DNA of 64,000 nt, taken from positions 13,832,501 to 13,896,500 of the forward strand of contig NC_052665.1 of NCBI RefSeq assembly GCF_016802725.1. The letters run 5' to 3'. The notes below the pieces were generated by a model. That model saw nothing but the letters and a program-made list of their open reading frames with translations. It did no database searches and was not told the origin of the DNA. The position numbers and the translations under genes were made by a program. This DNA is from Solenopsis invicta (lineage: Eukaryota; Arthropoda; Insecta; Hymenoptera; Formicidae). Positions 36,150 through 49,190 of the stretch are shown here, one piece after another (within the stretch, counting starts at the first letter, position 1; each line of letters begins with the position of its first letter).

Positions 36150-39100
36150 AAATTTATATACATATATTTATATATGTATATACTTAAGACGTTCGACCGC
36201 ATTGCTAAGACCGCGCAAGTCCCAATAAAATCCTCAACCTACACAAGAACTCATGATACATGTAGGATATTGTACTTCATACAACAAAAAGGATCGCGCA
36301 AATGCGCATCGTGAGATTAAATAAGGATGCGGTCTTGCCCGCGTGACCTGCCATTCATATGCTAAAACGACATTCGGGATCGGTATGCTCAGACGATGAC
36401 GAATCCGGGCGTGTCCGATCGGAGATCGTGACCGCGAATGATTCTTCAATCCATTTTTTTTTTTCAATTCATGCTGATCGGCGCACTTGTCAGGAACAAT
36501 GAAACGCCTTCATAAGAAATTGAATTTCTGAAGTGGAGACACGCGGACACTCTCGGGCCACTTCTGAAGTTCAAGCGATACGACGTCGCCGAAGCAGACG
36601 CGTCGATTATCAAACGTGAGTGCATTATAGCAGACGCGTATCTAACCCGCCGACATGATGGTTACAGCTGCTAAAGAAATCCGACTGAAGTGTTGAATTA
36701 AATCTGATTTCTTATTCCAACTTACATTACCAGAGCTTTAATTTAATACTAGAAATTCCATAAATATATTTTATCCCTGAATTATCGACATTAAATTTAA
36801 TCATATCACGTCTTCAATTAAGATCTTTCTAATTTAAATATAAATTATTCACAAAACACTCTAATCTATTTACACGTTCCTACTTTGATCGAAATTGTTA
36901 AATATTTGATCAGTATTATTTAGTTTAAAGTTATCTTTGAATTCCTTTTAATACTTTGTCCACGCGTTATTTTTCGACACCTTCTCCACATACGGTTGGA
37001 TCAGGAAACTTCTGAATTCATTTTTATTACTTTTACAAATATAAAAAAATTTTTCAACGATTGTTAAATGTACTTTAATATCTCTAGAAAGTATTTATAC
37101 AGTTGTTAAAAAAATTTTATATGTATAATATAACTGCGTTATAAATAATTACAATGTTCTTAAAGAAAAGAAATTCGTCGGACAAAACCGTCGTGTGTAC
37201 AGAGTATTAAACGTATGTACATAAGATGACGTTTGTAACATTTGCTATAGCTTGTTCATAAAACAGGCGTGTCCATTTTCGCGGCACGGCGCGAAATCAA
37301 TCGGCTCACGCGAGAATCATCGTAAATTGATGCCGATTGACGAGCGACATGGCCAAACATCCCTGGCACGTTCGCTGTCAGTCCATCGGCCGTGCGTAAA
37401 AATGTCAGCCGCGAGGGCAGTCGTATAACAATCGGGTCTCGAGAAGAAATCTCGAACCCGCATTCCGCGACCAAAGAGAAGTCCGCGAGAGAAAAGCAAT
37501 CTACCGAGAACGACCTGCGTACGCCTCTTGCATTAACCCTCGACTACCGCGGTTAAATTTGGGTAACGTTTATTACTCCCGAGATCTTATCCTTCGAATT
37601 GAAGCCAGACACCATTTGCAGAAAGACTTTATAATGTACATAACATAGGGTAGATATTTTATAATGTAACGTACATTGTATAAGAATATATAATATAATA
37701 GAAAATATAAAAATAAGAAAATTTAACATTCTCAAAGAGAGAAAAGAAAAAGAAAGAAAAGATTAAAAGAGATTAAAACAATATTTTTTTTTATTTTAAT
37801 ACTTCAAACTGAAGAAACTTTTTTATCATTAGATAAGATAATTTAAGATAAGATAGTCGCCAAGCACACAGAGTGGCGCAAGGAAGCCCGTAGATGGGAA
37901 TCATTGAAGATAAAGTTCTTCCCTCATTAGGTGCACCAGAGACAAGACGATTTGGCGCAACGTTTAAGAGAGTCCCCGTGAGTAATGAAGGGGAATAAAG
38001 GCGCTAGCATATTTGCCATGCAGCACGCGCGACGCCTCCGTAACAATGGGACCCTCGCGCGAGATGCGTGGGTGCACCACCGTACGTTTATTTCGTGGAG
38101 ACAGCGCGAAATCCCTTGTTTACAGCCACGTGGCGTGGGACAAGTGTGTGTCCGCGCCTTGCGGGGCCTCTTGCATCGGCTTTTGTCTATGGCAATTATT
38201 TTCCTCCTTACTCTCACCGGATATCGTCGAAACTCGAATTAAACACATCAAAAAAATAGAGTTTAACGATTTTCCAATATATGAGCAAATAAATATTAAA
38301 TCAACATGTAAGAATATCTTTATATTATAGATAGAAATCAAATCGAATATTCAAAATAATCAGTAAATTGTGATTTCTAGATTATGTTTGAAAGTAACAG
38401 TTTACTTTTTGTAAGAGAAATTTAAAGATTGAAAATTTATCGGCAAATTTATATCGCGGTAAAATTATAGTCATTTTTCATATAATCTAAAAAATATAGC
38501 GGGAGTATACATCTCCATTAATAATAATGATGTATAATGACGATTTAAATCCCACGGTTTCTTGAGAAATTGTTTAGCTCACTTGCCGCCAGTGTTTGTA
38601 AGCGTAATAAAACAATGACAATTTTATGTCTCACTATGTTAAGTCGCTACGAGTTGGAGGTCTGTCCTTCGAAAACGGTGAATGGAGACGTAAGAACAAT
38701 ATCGGCATTAAAAGTGAGCATCGTATGTCATTCTTAGCGCGCTCGCAGTAAGCGGGATCACCATAATTTTCCTCCGCGATAGTTGGTCTAAACCGGAAAC
38801 GTCGTAATCCCGTGAATGTGAGCACGCTCACGCAGGCATATTCTCCGTAAATACCTGGAAAAAGCACTCACGTCTACAAAATGCTCCATAATTTAGGAAC
38901 TTTGACGTTTAATAATGGTAATCGGCGTTTGAAGATGCATGGCTACGATAATGCCAGCTAATGTAATGTTTCTGAAAGTCAGCGAATGTTTTCTCTCGAG
39001 CTTTCTGATATCAGCTCTGTTATCTCAAGCTCAACTCCGCGAGAATCACGCAAGCGTCATGTAATGTCAATCGTCTTTAAGTAATAACAAGATTATAGTG

Positions 39101-39897
39101 TTTTCTATAAATAAAAAAATTGTACATATATATCCAGGGAAATACAAATAAGCAAAGTAATCCTTTATGTAATAGATAAAGAATCAAATTCTCTGAAAAG
39201 AAAATCTTTATACAAATATTTTTATTGTAACTTATTCAAGAAATTCAAAAATGATTACCAAGGGTACGTACTTTGAAAAATTTCTTACGTCAAAATTGAA
39301 ATATTTGCGATCATCGAATAATGGAATTTATGCTGCAGGCAGTATTAAGCTATATAAGTTTGATAACTTGCTCCCGAGATTCACTTCGCAACTGTGTCTC
39401 TCGGATTCACCTCCTATCGCCGATAAGACACGAGAGTGGCGAAAGTCGACGATCCGAAACCGAAAACCACCCTTCCGCCCTCGGCACTCGCGTAAATCAC
39501 TCGGGGTGACTTCGGCTTAGCGCGAAATTTACTGCCACGTCGTACAAACCGCGTCCAGGCACGTTCGAAATGCAAACGTTTACGTACGGAGGACGTAGCC
39601 TGCCGCCCCGAACATTTGCCGCGGGTCCCATATGACATCTCGGATCTTAAATTCTCGTTCATCATATGGATGGTTTTCAGCTGACGTACAGTTTATAAAC
39701 TCATACATTAAAAGATTGTTCTTGTAAAGTAAAAACAGAGTTTAAATAACTTAATATTTTTAAATAATCGATGCATGTTGTTTCTTTCTTGGAAAAAAAT
39801 AATTTCATAATAGAATGTATTTTTATTTTTCTATCATTGATGTTAATTTTTTGCATTATTTTGTGTCTCAATAAATAAGATTTTTATCTCAATAAGT
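33646..39897. other. Non-coding, mainly AT-rich
   Basis: Small GC-rich stretches at 34620-35000, 35340-35800, 37250-37560, 37900-38220 and 39360-39660. TATACAGAGTGTCTC at about 35977 resembles the terminus of a common insect repeat. No supported gene. Confidence 0.5.
36109..36148. repeat. (TG)n microsatellite
   Basis: About 19 TG dinucleotides bordered by TATATA-type sequence on both sides. Confidence 0.95.
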
Positions 39898-40118
39898 AAG
39901 GGAGACTAGAACTAGTTGGCACAATGGATGAATTGTGTTCCATTTTTATGTATTTGTGGCAAAAGAAAACAGTAGAAAAATTATTGCAAAATATTGTATT
40001 ATATAATATAAAAGAAATATTTTACGTTAATTTTTTTATTATTTTTTTCACCACTAATACATAAAAATAAAACACAATTCCAGCTTACCCCTTGTACTGA
40101 GTAGATCCAGCCTCTTCT
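39898..40118. mobile_element. MITE with 30-bp core inverted arms
   Basis: Arms at 39930-39959 and 40051-40080 (GAATTGTGTT..ATTTTTATG) match with three differences. Outside them the similarity decays over about 30 bp toward each end. The centre is AT-rich without an open frame. Confidence 0.65.
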
Positions 40119-41090
40119 AATAGCACAAAAACTATTTGTATTATAAAATTATTTATAGGAACTTTTATTTTTTTTTTAATCAAATATACTGACTACAAAT
40201 ATAATATTACTATTATATTGTATAATTGATCATTTGCTTCGTAATATTGCTGCCAATTGTAATAAGCATTATTTCTTCGTTGTAGTTTTATAACGCAGAT
40301 ATTTTAGACAGATTACATCAGCAACTGTAGAGAAACGATGCGCATCTTGACGTTTAGCATAAAATACGTGATTTCTATGCAAAGAATTTACATTTATCGC
40401 AGACGTAAACGTGAGACAAGAAAGTTTCTATATGAGCAATAACATGCCGAGACGCTTGAAGTAAATTTGACAGGCGCGTTCAACTGGGAAAGACTATAAA
40501 TCATTAATGAGATTTAATATTCTTTTCCATAATTGATTTCTCAATATCTTCAATCAAAACCTATCAATCTCTCCTACGCTGAAAATTAACTTCATGAACA
40601 GAAAAACAATATCATACTTTTACTACGTTTTGCAACAATTAATAATCAAATTTGTTTTATAATATAACTCAACTTTGGTTTACAATATACCTTTAATTTT
40701 GTAATGTATAATTCGAGGTAGGATTTCATCTTCTTGCTATCTATAGAATAGAATGAGCCATGAATAAGCCTTGTAATGAAGATATAGTCTTTGTCATATA
40801 ATTCCTTCTGGCATAATAATGGTCCGATAATGAGAAACCGTGACGAAGATCGCCCTGTACAAGCTTAATGACTCAATAGCGCGCCTGAAAAGACGGGGTT
40901 CGTCGAATTCTCAGGGCTCTCAATGGATGTATCGTTGTGGCGGATATTTATAGCGTACGAGAATTACGAGAGCATTAATTTGACAGGTACGATCGGCTCG
41001 ACGACAGAGTGGTCGAGCATAAAGTAAGTTATACCGGTGTATCCGGCCCGGACAGATTAAAACCGAAAAATCCAAATAAATCCTGTCCAC

Positions 41091-41275
41091 CTCGATGCTG
41101 ATGGGATCGCGGTGAAATCGATTCGGGATCTGCCACGTTTGCTCGTAGGCAGGCTTAACTCTCAGCTTAATATGTTTATCGACGTCAGTGATCACCGCCA
41201 TCCATTCGTCACGTTCGGACAGTGCGATGAGCGCGTTGTGCACGCCGGGAATCCGTAAGACTAATACCGCCGTCG
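41091..41275 (-). CDS. Candidate internal coding exon, unidentified
   Basis: Seen: on the minus strand a long pyrimidine tract (around 41300-41330, TTTTTGGTTTC then TTTTTTTG) is followed, with no intervening AG, by GGCAAG, a plausible acceptor. The next 61 codons have balanced, C/G-ending codon use and a protein-like composition with no low complexity (for example 'AVLVLRIPGVHNALIALSER' and 'EWMAVITDVDKHIKLRV'). The frame remains open to 40920, but after 'ISIEVD' the composition deteriorates; the likeliest donor is GAG|GTGGAC (GT at 41090-41089), which is weak. I do not recognise the family. It lies 25 kb upstream of the agrin-like exon on the same strand, so it would belong to a different gene or to an upstream alternative exon. 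The acceptor and codon pattern are the only support. Confidence 0.25.
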
Positions 41276-42407
41276 CTTGCCGAAGAACATTCAAAAGATA
41301 AACGTTTGAAATAAACAAAAAAAGAAACCAAAAAAGATGCGGAATGCGAAATCGTTGAGGATTGCGTGTCTTCTTATATAAATCTCTACTTTTTTTTCTC
41401 CGCAAAGAAATCACACAAATTTTAATGAGAAATAAATAAAATGTATAAGACGCTACAAAAAATTGTCCTTTTTATTTAATCTCAGTGTGTGCATTTTATC
41501 TCGGCAGAATTTTAAGATTAACAAATTTTAAATTTAAATACGGAGTATGTAAACTGTCGTCGAAACAAAATCGACTCCAGATTCATTCAAGGATACTCGT
41601 CCAAAGATCCCTATCACCGATTCTCACATCTCGCTCTTCGCTTTGTGTATAGGCGACCTGTTCCCGTGGGTACGCGCGCGTATACATTCCTGACTCGCTT
41701 AGTCCCACTCGGACACGGAGCCACGAAGTGGAGGAGAGAGACCGAGGGGACTGAAAAAGACGAATGGTAGACAAATATGGGCAGGACGGTTTCTATGTGC
41801 ACTTCCCATTACCGGGCACCCACGCACGGACGCGGGGTAACGCGGGCTCGAGAGAAGGAGTGCGTTGCACTTAATGGATTCTTGAGATTGAATTTATCCC
41901 GGGCGTTCTCGCGTTACACGGCCGGGATATACCTGGCGCGCGTCTAATCCCGTAGTTAACGAGTACGAATATCGGCGCGCGGTATCGTCGATATTAATAA
42001 CGTCAATCGTCATACGAGCGATCGTCGTAATAACGGTGCCGGCGGCATCGGGACCGGGATGCGGCGGTGTGCTCGTGTCCGAGCGACGACGGCGGTTCGT
42101 TAGAAGTAATGAAGATCGATCGCGTTGCCGGCGATAACACGACGCGGCAAAGCGATCTTACGGTTAATTGAACGTAACGCGGGATACGCACGACGTACGT
42201 ATTCATATCGGCGATAATCGGACCGCTTTTAGTCCGGCAGGTGCCGCGGGTGACGGTATCTGCGGTCTCTTATGACACCGATAATGATGTCATGAATCTT
42301 ACATAATATAGGTTAAGGGAATCACAATCAAGTCTTGAGAAACACAAAACAAGAGAGAAAAAAAGAAAGAAGTATATAATATATATTAAATATACATACA
42401 CAGAAAA

Positions 42408-42543
42408 AATAATTGGGCAAGTTTCTTAATTCATCGATTGATGCATCATATTATGTGCAAACGCAACTTTTACAGAACAAATTTTACATTTGCGCGTAAT
42501 GCGATTGATCAATCAATAAATTAAAAAAAACTTGATCATTTTG
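42408..42543. mobile_element. Short palindromic element abutting MITE family A copy 3
   Basis: AATTGGGCAAGTTTCTTAAT TCATCGATTGATGCATC pairs imperfectly with the inverse of GATTGATCAATCAATAAATT...CTTGATCATTTTG, about 40 bp per arm. It directly precedes the family A copy and may be part of one composite insertion. Confidence 0.5.
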
Positions 42544-42775
42544 TTGAAGTATCTAAGTTGAATATAGATCTGAAAATAATTTTGTTGAACAATCAAAATG
42601 ATTATAAAGAACATTCAAGTGTAAAAGTTATGCAAAAAATTTTGACATTCTAGCAATCAGTTTTAACATCCTACATAATTATTTTAATAGTCTAAGCAAA
42701 TTGTTTGTACAGCAGTTTTCCAACTAAATTCGTTATAAAGTTTTAGATACCTTAGCAAAATCATTTTTTTCATAT
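42530..42775. mobile_element. MITE family A, copy 3
   Basis: Left arm CATTTTGTTGAAGTATCTAAG...ATCTGAAAATAATTTTGTTG and right arm inverted (ATGATTTTGCTAAGGTATC). The core GACATTCTAGCAATCAG...CATCCTACATAATTATTTT matches copies 1 and 4 closely. Confidence 0.7.
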
Positions 42776-45325
42776 ACATATATTGTAATCTAGATCGTAT
42801 CTAGATCATATTTCTTCTTTTTTCTTTTTTTTTCTTTTTTTTCATTCTCTTTATTTTAACATATCAAGCATAAAAGTTTTTACTTTAACATCCAAAAATA
42901 CTTTTTTCTTCTTGAAAAACGATTGTTGCAGACGAAGCGAGTCTTTTGAAAGCAAACTCGTCCATCCATTCAGCGCGGTGACCGCTGTCTGGAAACCACC
43001 CGGGGCGTGTGGACCAGCGATCGAACGTAATATCCCGCATCGCGACGCGATTCCGCCCGTCTCATCATAATCGGCATGTGACTTACGATAATGCGAGTAC
43101 ACGAGCCGGTCCTTTTTACCATTTTATATTCCCGCCACGCGTAGAGAGCCGGAACACAATGACCGCGGCGCCGTGCAGTGCGAATCGCACGTATCTCAAT
43201 GCAACATCCCACATGTCGAATATTACGCGCGTTACTCGCTCCGGAGCTCAGGATTCTTCACCAATGGTATCAGAAATCAATCGCAGATGTAGCAAACGCA
43301 GAAATGCCAACGAATTTTTTTTTTTTTTTAATTGTTGACGTAACTAACAATGCGGCCACAGTACCATATATGTTTAGCAATTGTTTTCATCGTTGCATTT
43401 TTTCTGCTTGAATTTATTCGATTTGCGATGCAAAGTAATCAGATGCTATTAGATAAGTAGCCAGTGAGCGAATAGTAATTAAAATAAGACGAGATACAAA
43501 AATATAAATGAGAAATTTATATTTTATACATATTTTACAAATTTTATGTTTATCTCATTGAAAAAGTAACTATAGTAACTTATTTTTAACGATAGTGACT
43601 TTCAGTGACTTATAAAAAAAAATAATAAAGAGTGACTTAAGTAATGACAGTGTTGTAAATATAGAGAAAATGCTAAATATGAGAAACGTGATAGCACAAA
43701 AGCTAGATAAGTGGAATTAAAAACATAAAATAAACAAAAGATAATATACATAAGAGATTTTTTTTCGTAATGTTTATTCATTCGTTTTTCCTCTTATTAA
43801 TCTCCCTCTTTGAAAATACGCAGCTTTTTAAAAAATCCACTGTTAAAAGCGCGTTGCGGTCGTTACTAGTTTTCCAAATACGATCTAATCTGGTCGTCGT
43901 ACTGTAACTCGGGACGCCGTTTGTTCCAACGATCGAGTTGCGCGCTGTCACGCTTCTCGCTATGCAAATGTGGATACGCACAATTTGCGAGCGATCCAGA
44001 CATCGTGTACTCGATGGAAAAACGACGTGACCGTTTCAACGATTTCCTCACTTGCAAGACTTTTTTCTTTTTGCTTTTTTATATGAGGACAAGAACATTT
44101 GTACATGTCGCATGCCACTACAATCACCACGATCGTATTACGCGAGTGAAAGGACCTTTAATAAGGTATACACTCGGCATAAATTTCCCAGTCTTCGCCT
44201 AAGGCAAAAAAAGAATAAAAGATTATTAACTGATTACTCCAGATCTTATACTAAGAGTACTAAGAGTATTGCCTTTTCCTCAACTGAACGTTTGTAACTA
44301 TCTGATGTATCTTTCCTTAAGGCCTCATAGGTCCTTAATAGAAAGCCTAGTAGAAAAATGTTTAAGTCCTATAAGCGCGTAATATTATTTAATATTAAAT
44401 AATATTGAAATATTAATAGTTGTCCACTCTTAATAATAATATTACATGAATGTTATATGAAGACATATTATATGAAGACATTTATATGAATAAATTATGC
44501 ATAATGGTTCATATTAATTTTTGATCACAATAATATTCGTACATTTTCATAATATTCCACGGATATTGAAGTAATATAACACAAACATTATGTAAAAATG
44601 GACATATAACGTTAACGCAATATTTCCGTAATATTAAAAAATATTGAACAATATTCTCGGAATATTGATAGTAACATTATTTCAATTTTTAATAATATTT
44701 ATATAATACTCTAGGATTATTGCGTGCTTATCAAAATTTCCAGACTCATTTTGGAACAAAGATGTGTGAGAATTGAATTGCGTAGAATTAATAAAGAAAG
44801 ATTCAGATCGAAAAATGAATGTCGATAAAAGGTTCCAATATATGTTAGTACCTAGTCTCCCGGCGTTGAGGTAGTCAATTTGCGAAATCTGCATGAAACG
44901 GCATTGATCGCCTTAAAGATACCACGCAACTTAAGGCACTAAGGACGTATCACCAACTGAATTACGGATCTCATTCCGTATCGATATTCTAATTTTACTG
45001 CTCGATCAGCGCTCGTAAATGGCGAGGATTAAGAAGTGGCGAGGCGCTACGTCCTCGCGGCTCGTTGCCGAGCGCGATTACGTAGCCGGAGGTGCCAGGA
45101 AATGGAGAACGGCGCTAATTGATCGCCATCTTGACAGAGGCGGCAAAGCGAAACTAGCTAACTAACTGAAACCTGGTACGCACTTACAAGACGTCGCCTC
45201 GGGAATGTGTGTCGGCATATCTATTTTTGAACAATATTTGCTAGCGATGTCTTTAGCTTCACATGAAACGCTTCAGCGGAAATGTGAGAACGTTTGTATG
45301 TTCCTTCAATAAATAAGCCCCGTGT

Positions 45326-45367
45326 ATTTTAATAGTAGAATATCCACCGATATTCTACTATTAAAAT
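45326..45367. repeat. Perfect palindrome, 19-bp arms with a 4-bp loop
   Basis: ATTTTAATAGTAGAATATC, then CACC, then the exact inverse. A poly(T) run lies a few bases to the right (45371-45380). It may be the relic of a small insertion. Confidence 0.8.
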
Positions 45368-46425
45368 GAGCATTTTTTTTCCAGTTGAAACTATATTTTA
45401 CGATGAAAAAAACGAGGATATGTAACCTTTGCAATATTCTAAGAAAATCTTAATTAATCTATAAAATCTACATGAATTTAATGGTGCCTCTTTCTATTTT
45501 TGGTTGACACACCAAGAGCTTAAGGATATTTACAGTCGATAATTCTACGCCTCGTTACCGCAACAAATTTCGCGCGACAAGCAGTCGCGAATCGATCGGG
45601 GATCGTTCGCTATCGGTTTACGAGCGTCGAGGGGAAGCGCGGGACAGGAAGAGAAAAACGTTAATGCGAAAGCGCTGTCTAATCGCGGGATAAATTATCT
45701 TAAGGAGATATAATAGAAAATGTGAGAGAAATCATTATACTTGACGCGCGCGGGCCGCAGTGCTATCGCCGCTATACCGGAAGACGTTAAGTGGCTCGGC
45801 ACACGGCTTCCATCATTATTGCGTGGCGATTGATCCAATCGTACACTTTTTCTAAAAAAATATCCTTATAAGTTACGGATGTGACCGTGCTGACCACGGG
45901 GATGCGACTTTTTTTTCCGTCCGCCGCGTAACGAGCTGGTTCTTCGGAAAGCTGTGCAACTCCGACTCCGCGGTGAGAAAGAGAAAGAGAGGAGAGAAAA
46001 GAACAAACAAGAATAAGAGAAAGAGAGAGAGGCGAAGGTTTATTCGTACTGTGGAGAACGTAGCCTCTTTAGGAATGGCAATTAGAAAATCTAGTAAAAG
46101 AAGATTATCAGTTATTAGAGATAAAGATAGGCCTATTTATTATTCCGGGGGGAGCGAGTCGTTGGGCGTAAGCGTACAGCTGCGTACGGTATACACATAA
46201 AATATAATAAGGACAATAAACCCGCGGGATATTCTCTAAAACTTTCCTTCGGCTGTAGACTCGAAGGAAGTCATCCGACGGAATCAATTTGTTTTTTTTT
46301 TTTCTTTTAACAAAAAGTATTTTGGAGTAATATACAAATTTAACGTAATACAAGGCGATGTAGTAAAATGCAAAATTAATATCATGTATGAAAAGGGGGA
46401 TACCACAGTTGCAGAAAGAAGCGCG

Positions 46426-46475
46426 GAAAGTATAAAAGGCAGGGGAACGGGAGGAGAGAGAGAGAGAGACAACGA
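46426..46475 (+). promoter_or_regulatory. TATA-like box followed by a GA-rich tract
   Basis: GTATAAAAGGC at about 46430 is a good TATA match and is followed by GAGAGAGAGAGAG, a GAGA-factor type sequence. TCAGTGCC lies about 85 bp downstream, too far for a standard TATA-initiator pair. No coding exon was found to its right, so this may be an orphan motif. Confidence 0.25.
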
Positions 46476-48894
46476 AGCCGAAAGCGGAGAGCGCGGCCGG
46501 GCCCGTAACGTAACTCAGTGCCGGAACGTTTCTTCCAGGACGTTGTAGCCACGTATCAAATATGCAAATGCGAGTGCATAATTTGTCGTTTGCGCGCGCC
46601 GCGGCCCGAGACCGCGCGTGGAAAAACGAGTACAATGCCGAGCGCGTCCGAGCTGGACGACGAGTCCGTCGCTCCGGTCGGCTCGGTTCGCTAAAGTATT
46701 TATAGCAAAGAGCCGGGAGGATGCAAATCCTCCCATCAGATAATGTCCCCGGCGAGTGCACGGCTCTATTACGCCAGGACTATTCACCGGCGTGTATACC
46801 GACGCTTCTTCGCGCGCCACCCGATGAAGTTTTCAGCTCCCTGACCCCCGCGGCTCCTTTCTCGCTCCGTATCAGCTCGCCTCACTCACCTCTCGTCTCT
46901 CGTACCACGCCGGACCGCGCGATAACGTAATTGGCCCGCGAAATTATCTGATTTGCGGCTCACGGCGCCCGGAAGAGGCTGCGAAGACTCGTTCCTCGCG
47001 GACCGGGCCACGAGATTCCTCGGGACCGCTCATACGCGGCCGATGCACGGAGTAATTTGTATCGCGTGACATACGAAGAAACGGCGATACGGATAAGCGA
47101 GTAACTGTACGTTCAATTTGGAATAAAGTGTACGCGATAAAAGTATATTATGACGAGATAAGAGAGGCGCAATTGGAAGCTGCGCCGTTTCCGCTGCCAT
47201 GTACCAATCATCGAAGATTGGCTCGAAAACGTTACGCGAGTAATTTCAATGCAATAATCCTAAAATGCAAAGCCTGATTATCATGCTTTTATCGTCCAAT
47301 CTCTTTTTCTTTCTCTCTCTTTCTCTCGATATTAATCCATTTCGACCTTATCTCTTCAATTTGTTTCTTTTCCATTTTCTCGCACATCGATGCAAAAAAT
47401 TTTGTTTGTTACTTGCGTTGTACCCGATGAGTTTAATACGACTTTGCGCTAAACAGAAACCATTTTGAAGTGAATAAATATTAAACTAAAATATTTAAGC
47501 GAATCTTGTGTTTATTACTTTAATTCTCGATCCGACTTGAAACTTTCTGGACGCAACGTGTATTTACGCGATGCACGTATGCAAATGCCTCCCCGTCTTG
47601 ATACAAGTGTCCGTGCCTTCATAAATACAAGGTGTGGGAGAGTGGTATTGTGAAGAACGCCGCGATGCCATTGTACGAGGGAATTTAAATCAAGGACCGC
47701 ACGCTCGAAACGAACGCTTCCTGCCCGTTCGGAACCAGTATCGAAGCAATATTCGACAACCACCTACGCGTACCCCCGTGGAGAAAGTCGCCCTTCTGCG
47801 TCAGAATTTATTGCAATCGTTGCGCGCGCAAAAAGCATCCAGGAGGTATCCCGGAGCCCTTAATTCCTCTCGCGGTACGAGAGCATAAAATTAAACGCTC
47901 GAGAAGGCAAACAGCTTCTCGCAACTTGGAGAGCTTATTCCCACGCTCAAATATAAAGCGACGCTGTTCTTATCAGGAATAAGTACATATTTTATGTACT
48001 TGCTTTTAGGGATAAAGCAATGGATGGGTCATCATTATGTAAGATCGCACCTACTTGACAATAATTTACACTTAAAATACGATGAATAATAAAATTTGCA
48101 GTACTTGACAAATTACCGAAAATTGTTTTCAAGAAGATAAGTTTCAAGTTTAATTATTCTCATTTGGCCCTTTTATTTAAAATTCACAATAATCTTATTA
48201 ATGTTGTGTAATCAAAATATTGGATTTATCTTGTTAATTAAACATTTAATTATTTTCAAAAAATTGAACGACGACCTTTAATTACTCTCAAATAATATCT
48301 ACTTTCGAAATAAATCGTATTGGAGCTATTCGATTGAACTACGTTTTATGTTTCAGAGAGACAAGTATCAAGGTAAACACGTATCACAAATAAAGACATC
48401 ATCACGTTACAAGGATCAAGTACTGTACTGTGGACCAGTAAACAGCTTCCCGTGCGATGAAGACATTCAAGCTCGAGCGCGCTCGTGATCGCCCCGTAAA
48501 TTTCCCAGGAGCGGCAGATACGATCGCATCCGCGAATAATTTCTGGATAGGTCATGAATCCACGGGATTCGGTGTCGGTCCGCACCAACAAAACTTACGG
48601 AGATGAATCGCGCCAAGAGCACTGCGAGCAAGAGATGAAGAACGAGAGATGAAAAAGAATTACTTTTACGACTTACTAATTAATCGATTCTTTCTTTCCC
48701 CTCCGTCCATTCTTTCTTGATATAAAATAAAAGAGAAATTTATGAAAATAAGATTTAAAACAATGTAAGGAAATAAAATTAATAAAACTCCGTGATAAGT
48801 ATCTTTGTGGCTAAAGTTTGCCATACATTAAAAGCGTAAATTATTAAATTCACTGATCTCCATGAAGCAACAGGTTACTTATTCGATCCATGTG

Positions 48895-49055
48895 TACACC
48901 CGTAAATTCATAAATCTATGGATCCATAGACTCTGCCAGATCTACGGATACATAAATCTGTGGATTGCTAGTTTTATAGATGATTTATAGGTTCATAGAT
49001 TGCTACGTCCGTAGATGTTGGATCTATAAATCCGTAAATCCATAAATTCACATCC
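48895..49055. repeat. Second array of the same ATAAATCY/RGATTTAT-like words
   Basis: CCGTAAATTCATAAATC, TATGGATCCATAGAC, GATACATAAATCTGTGG and GGATCTATAAATCCGTAAA repeat the word set of the array near 29.1 kb, 20 kb away. The flanking sequence is unrelated. Confidence 0.65.
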
Positions 49056-49112
49056 TTTCAGGTCACATTTAAGCACGAAGACTTGACGTTTGAAGAATGA
49101 TGTAGTTTATTG

Positions 49113-49190
49113 CTTCTCTCTCCCTCCCTCCTTTTCTCCTTTTCTCCCACTCTTTCTCTCTCTCCTTTCCCTTCTCTTTCTGTCTCATGC
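49113..49190. repeat. Pyrimidine tract (CT/CCCT-rich)
   Basis: A nearly uninterrupted run of C and T on the plus strand about 75 bp long, close to the word array ending at 49055. Confidence 0.8.

Larger units (their letters stand above)
42776..48894. other. Non-coding mosaic with an AATATT-rich segment
   Basis: From 44380 to 44710 the word AATATT recurs more than ten times, with a short tandem TATATGAAGACAT near 44455-44480. GC-rich stretches lie at 42900-43270, 45540-45830 and 46490-47080; the last gives overlapping open frames of up to 217 codons that lack domains. No supported exon. Confidence 0.5.

Noticed and set aside
36270..36282. ATTGTACTTCAT, matching the 5' part of insect miR-305
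   Set aside because: Similarity stops after 12 nt and no flanking sequence folds it into a hairpin.
46108..46761. Longest open frame in the window (217 codons, minus)
   Set aside because: It crosses GC-rich, GA-rich and poly(T)-bearing DNA, has no domain, and is overlapped by other frames of equal quality; it also changes composition abruptly along its length.
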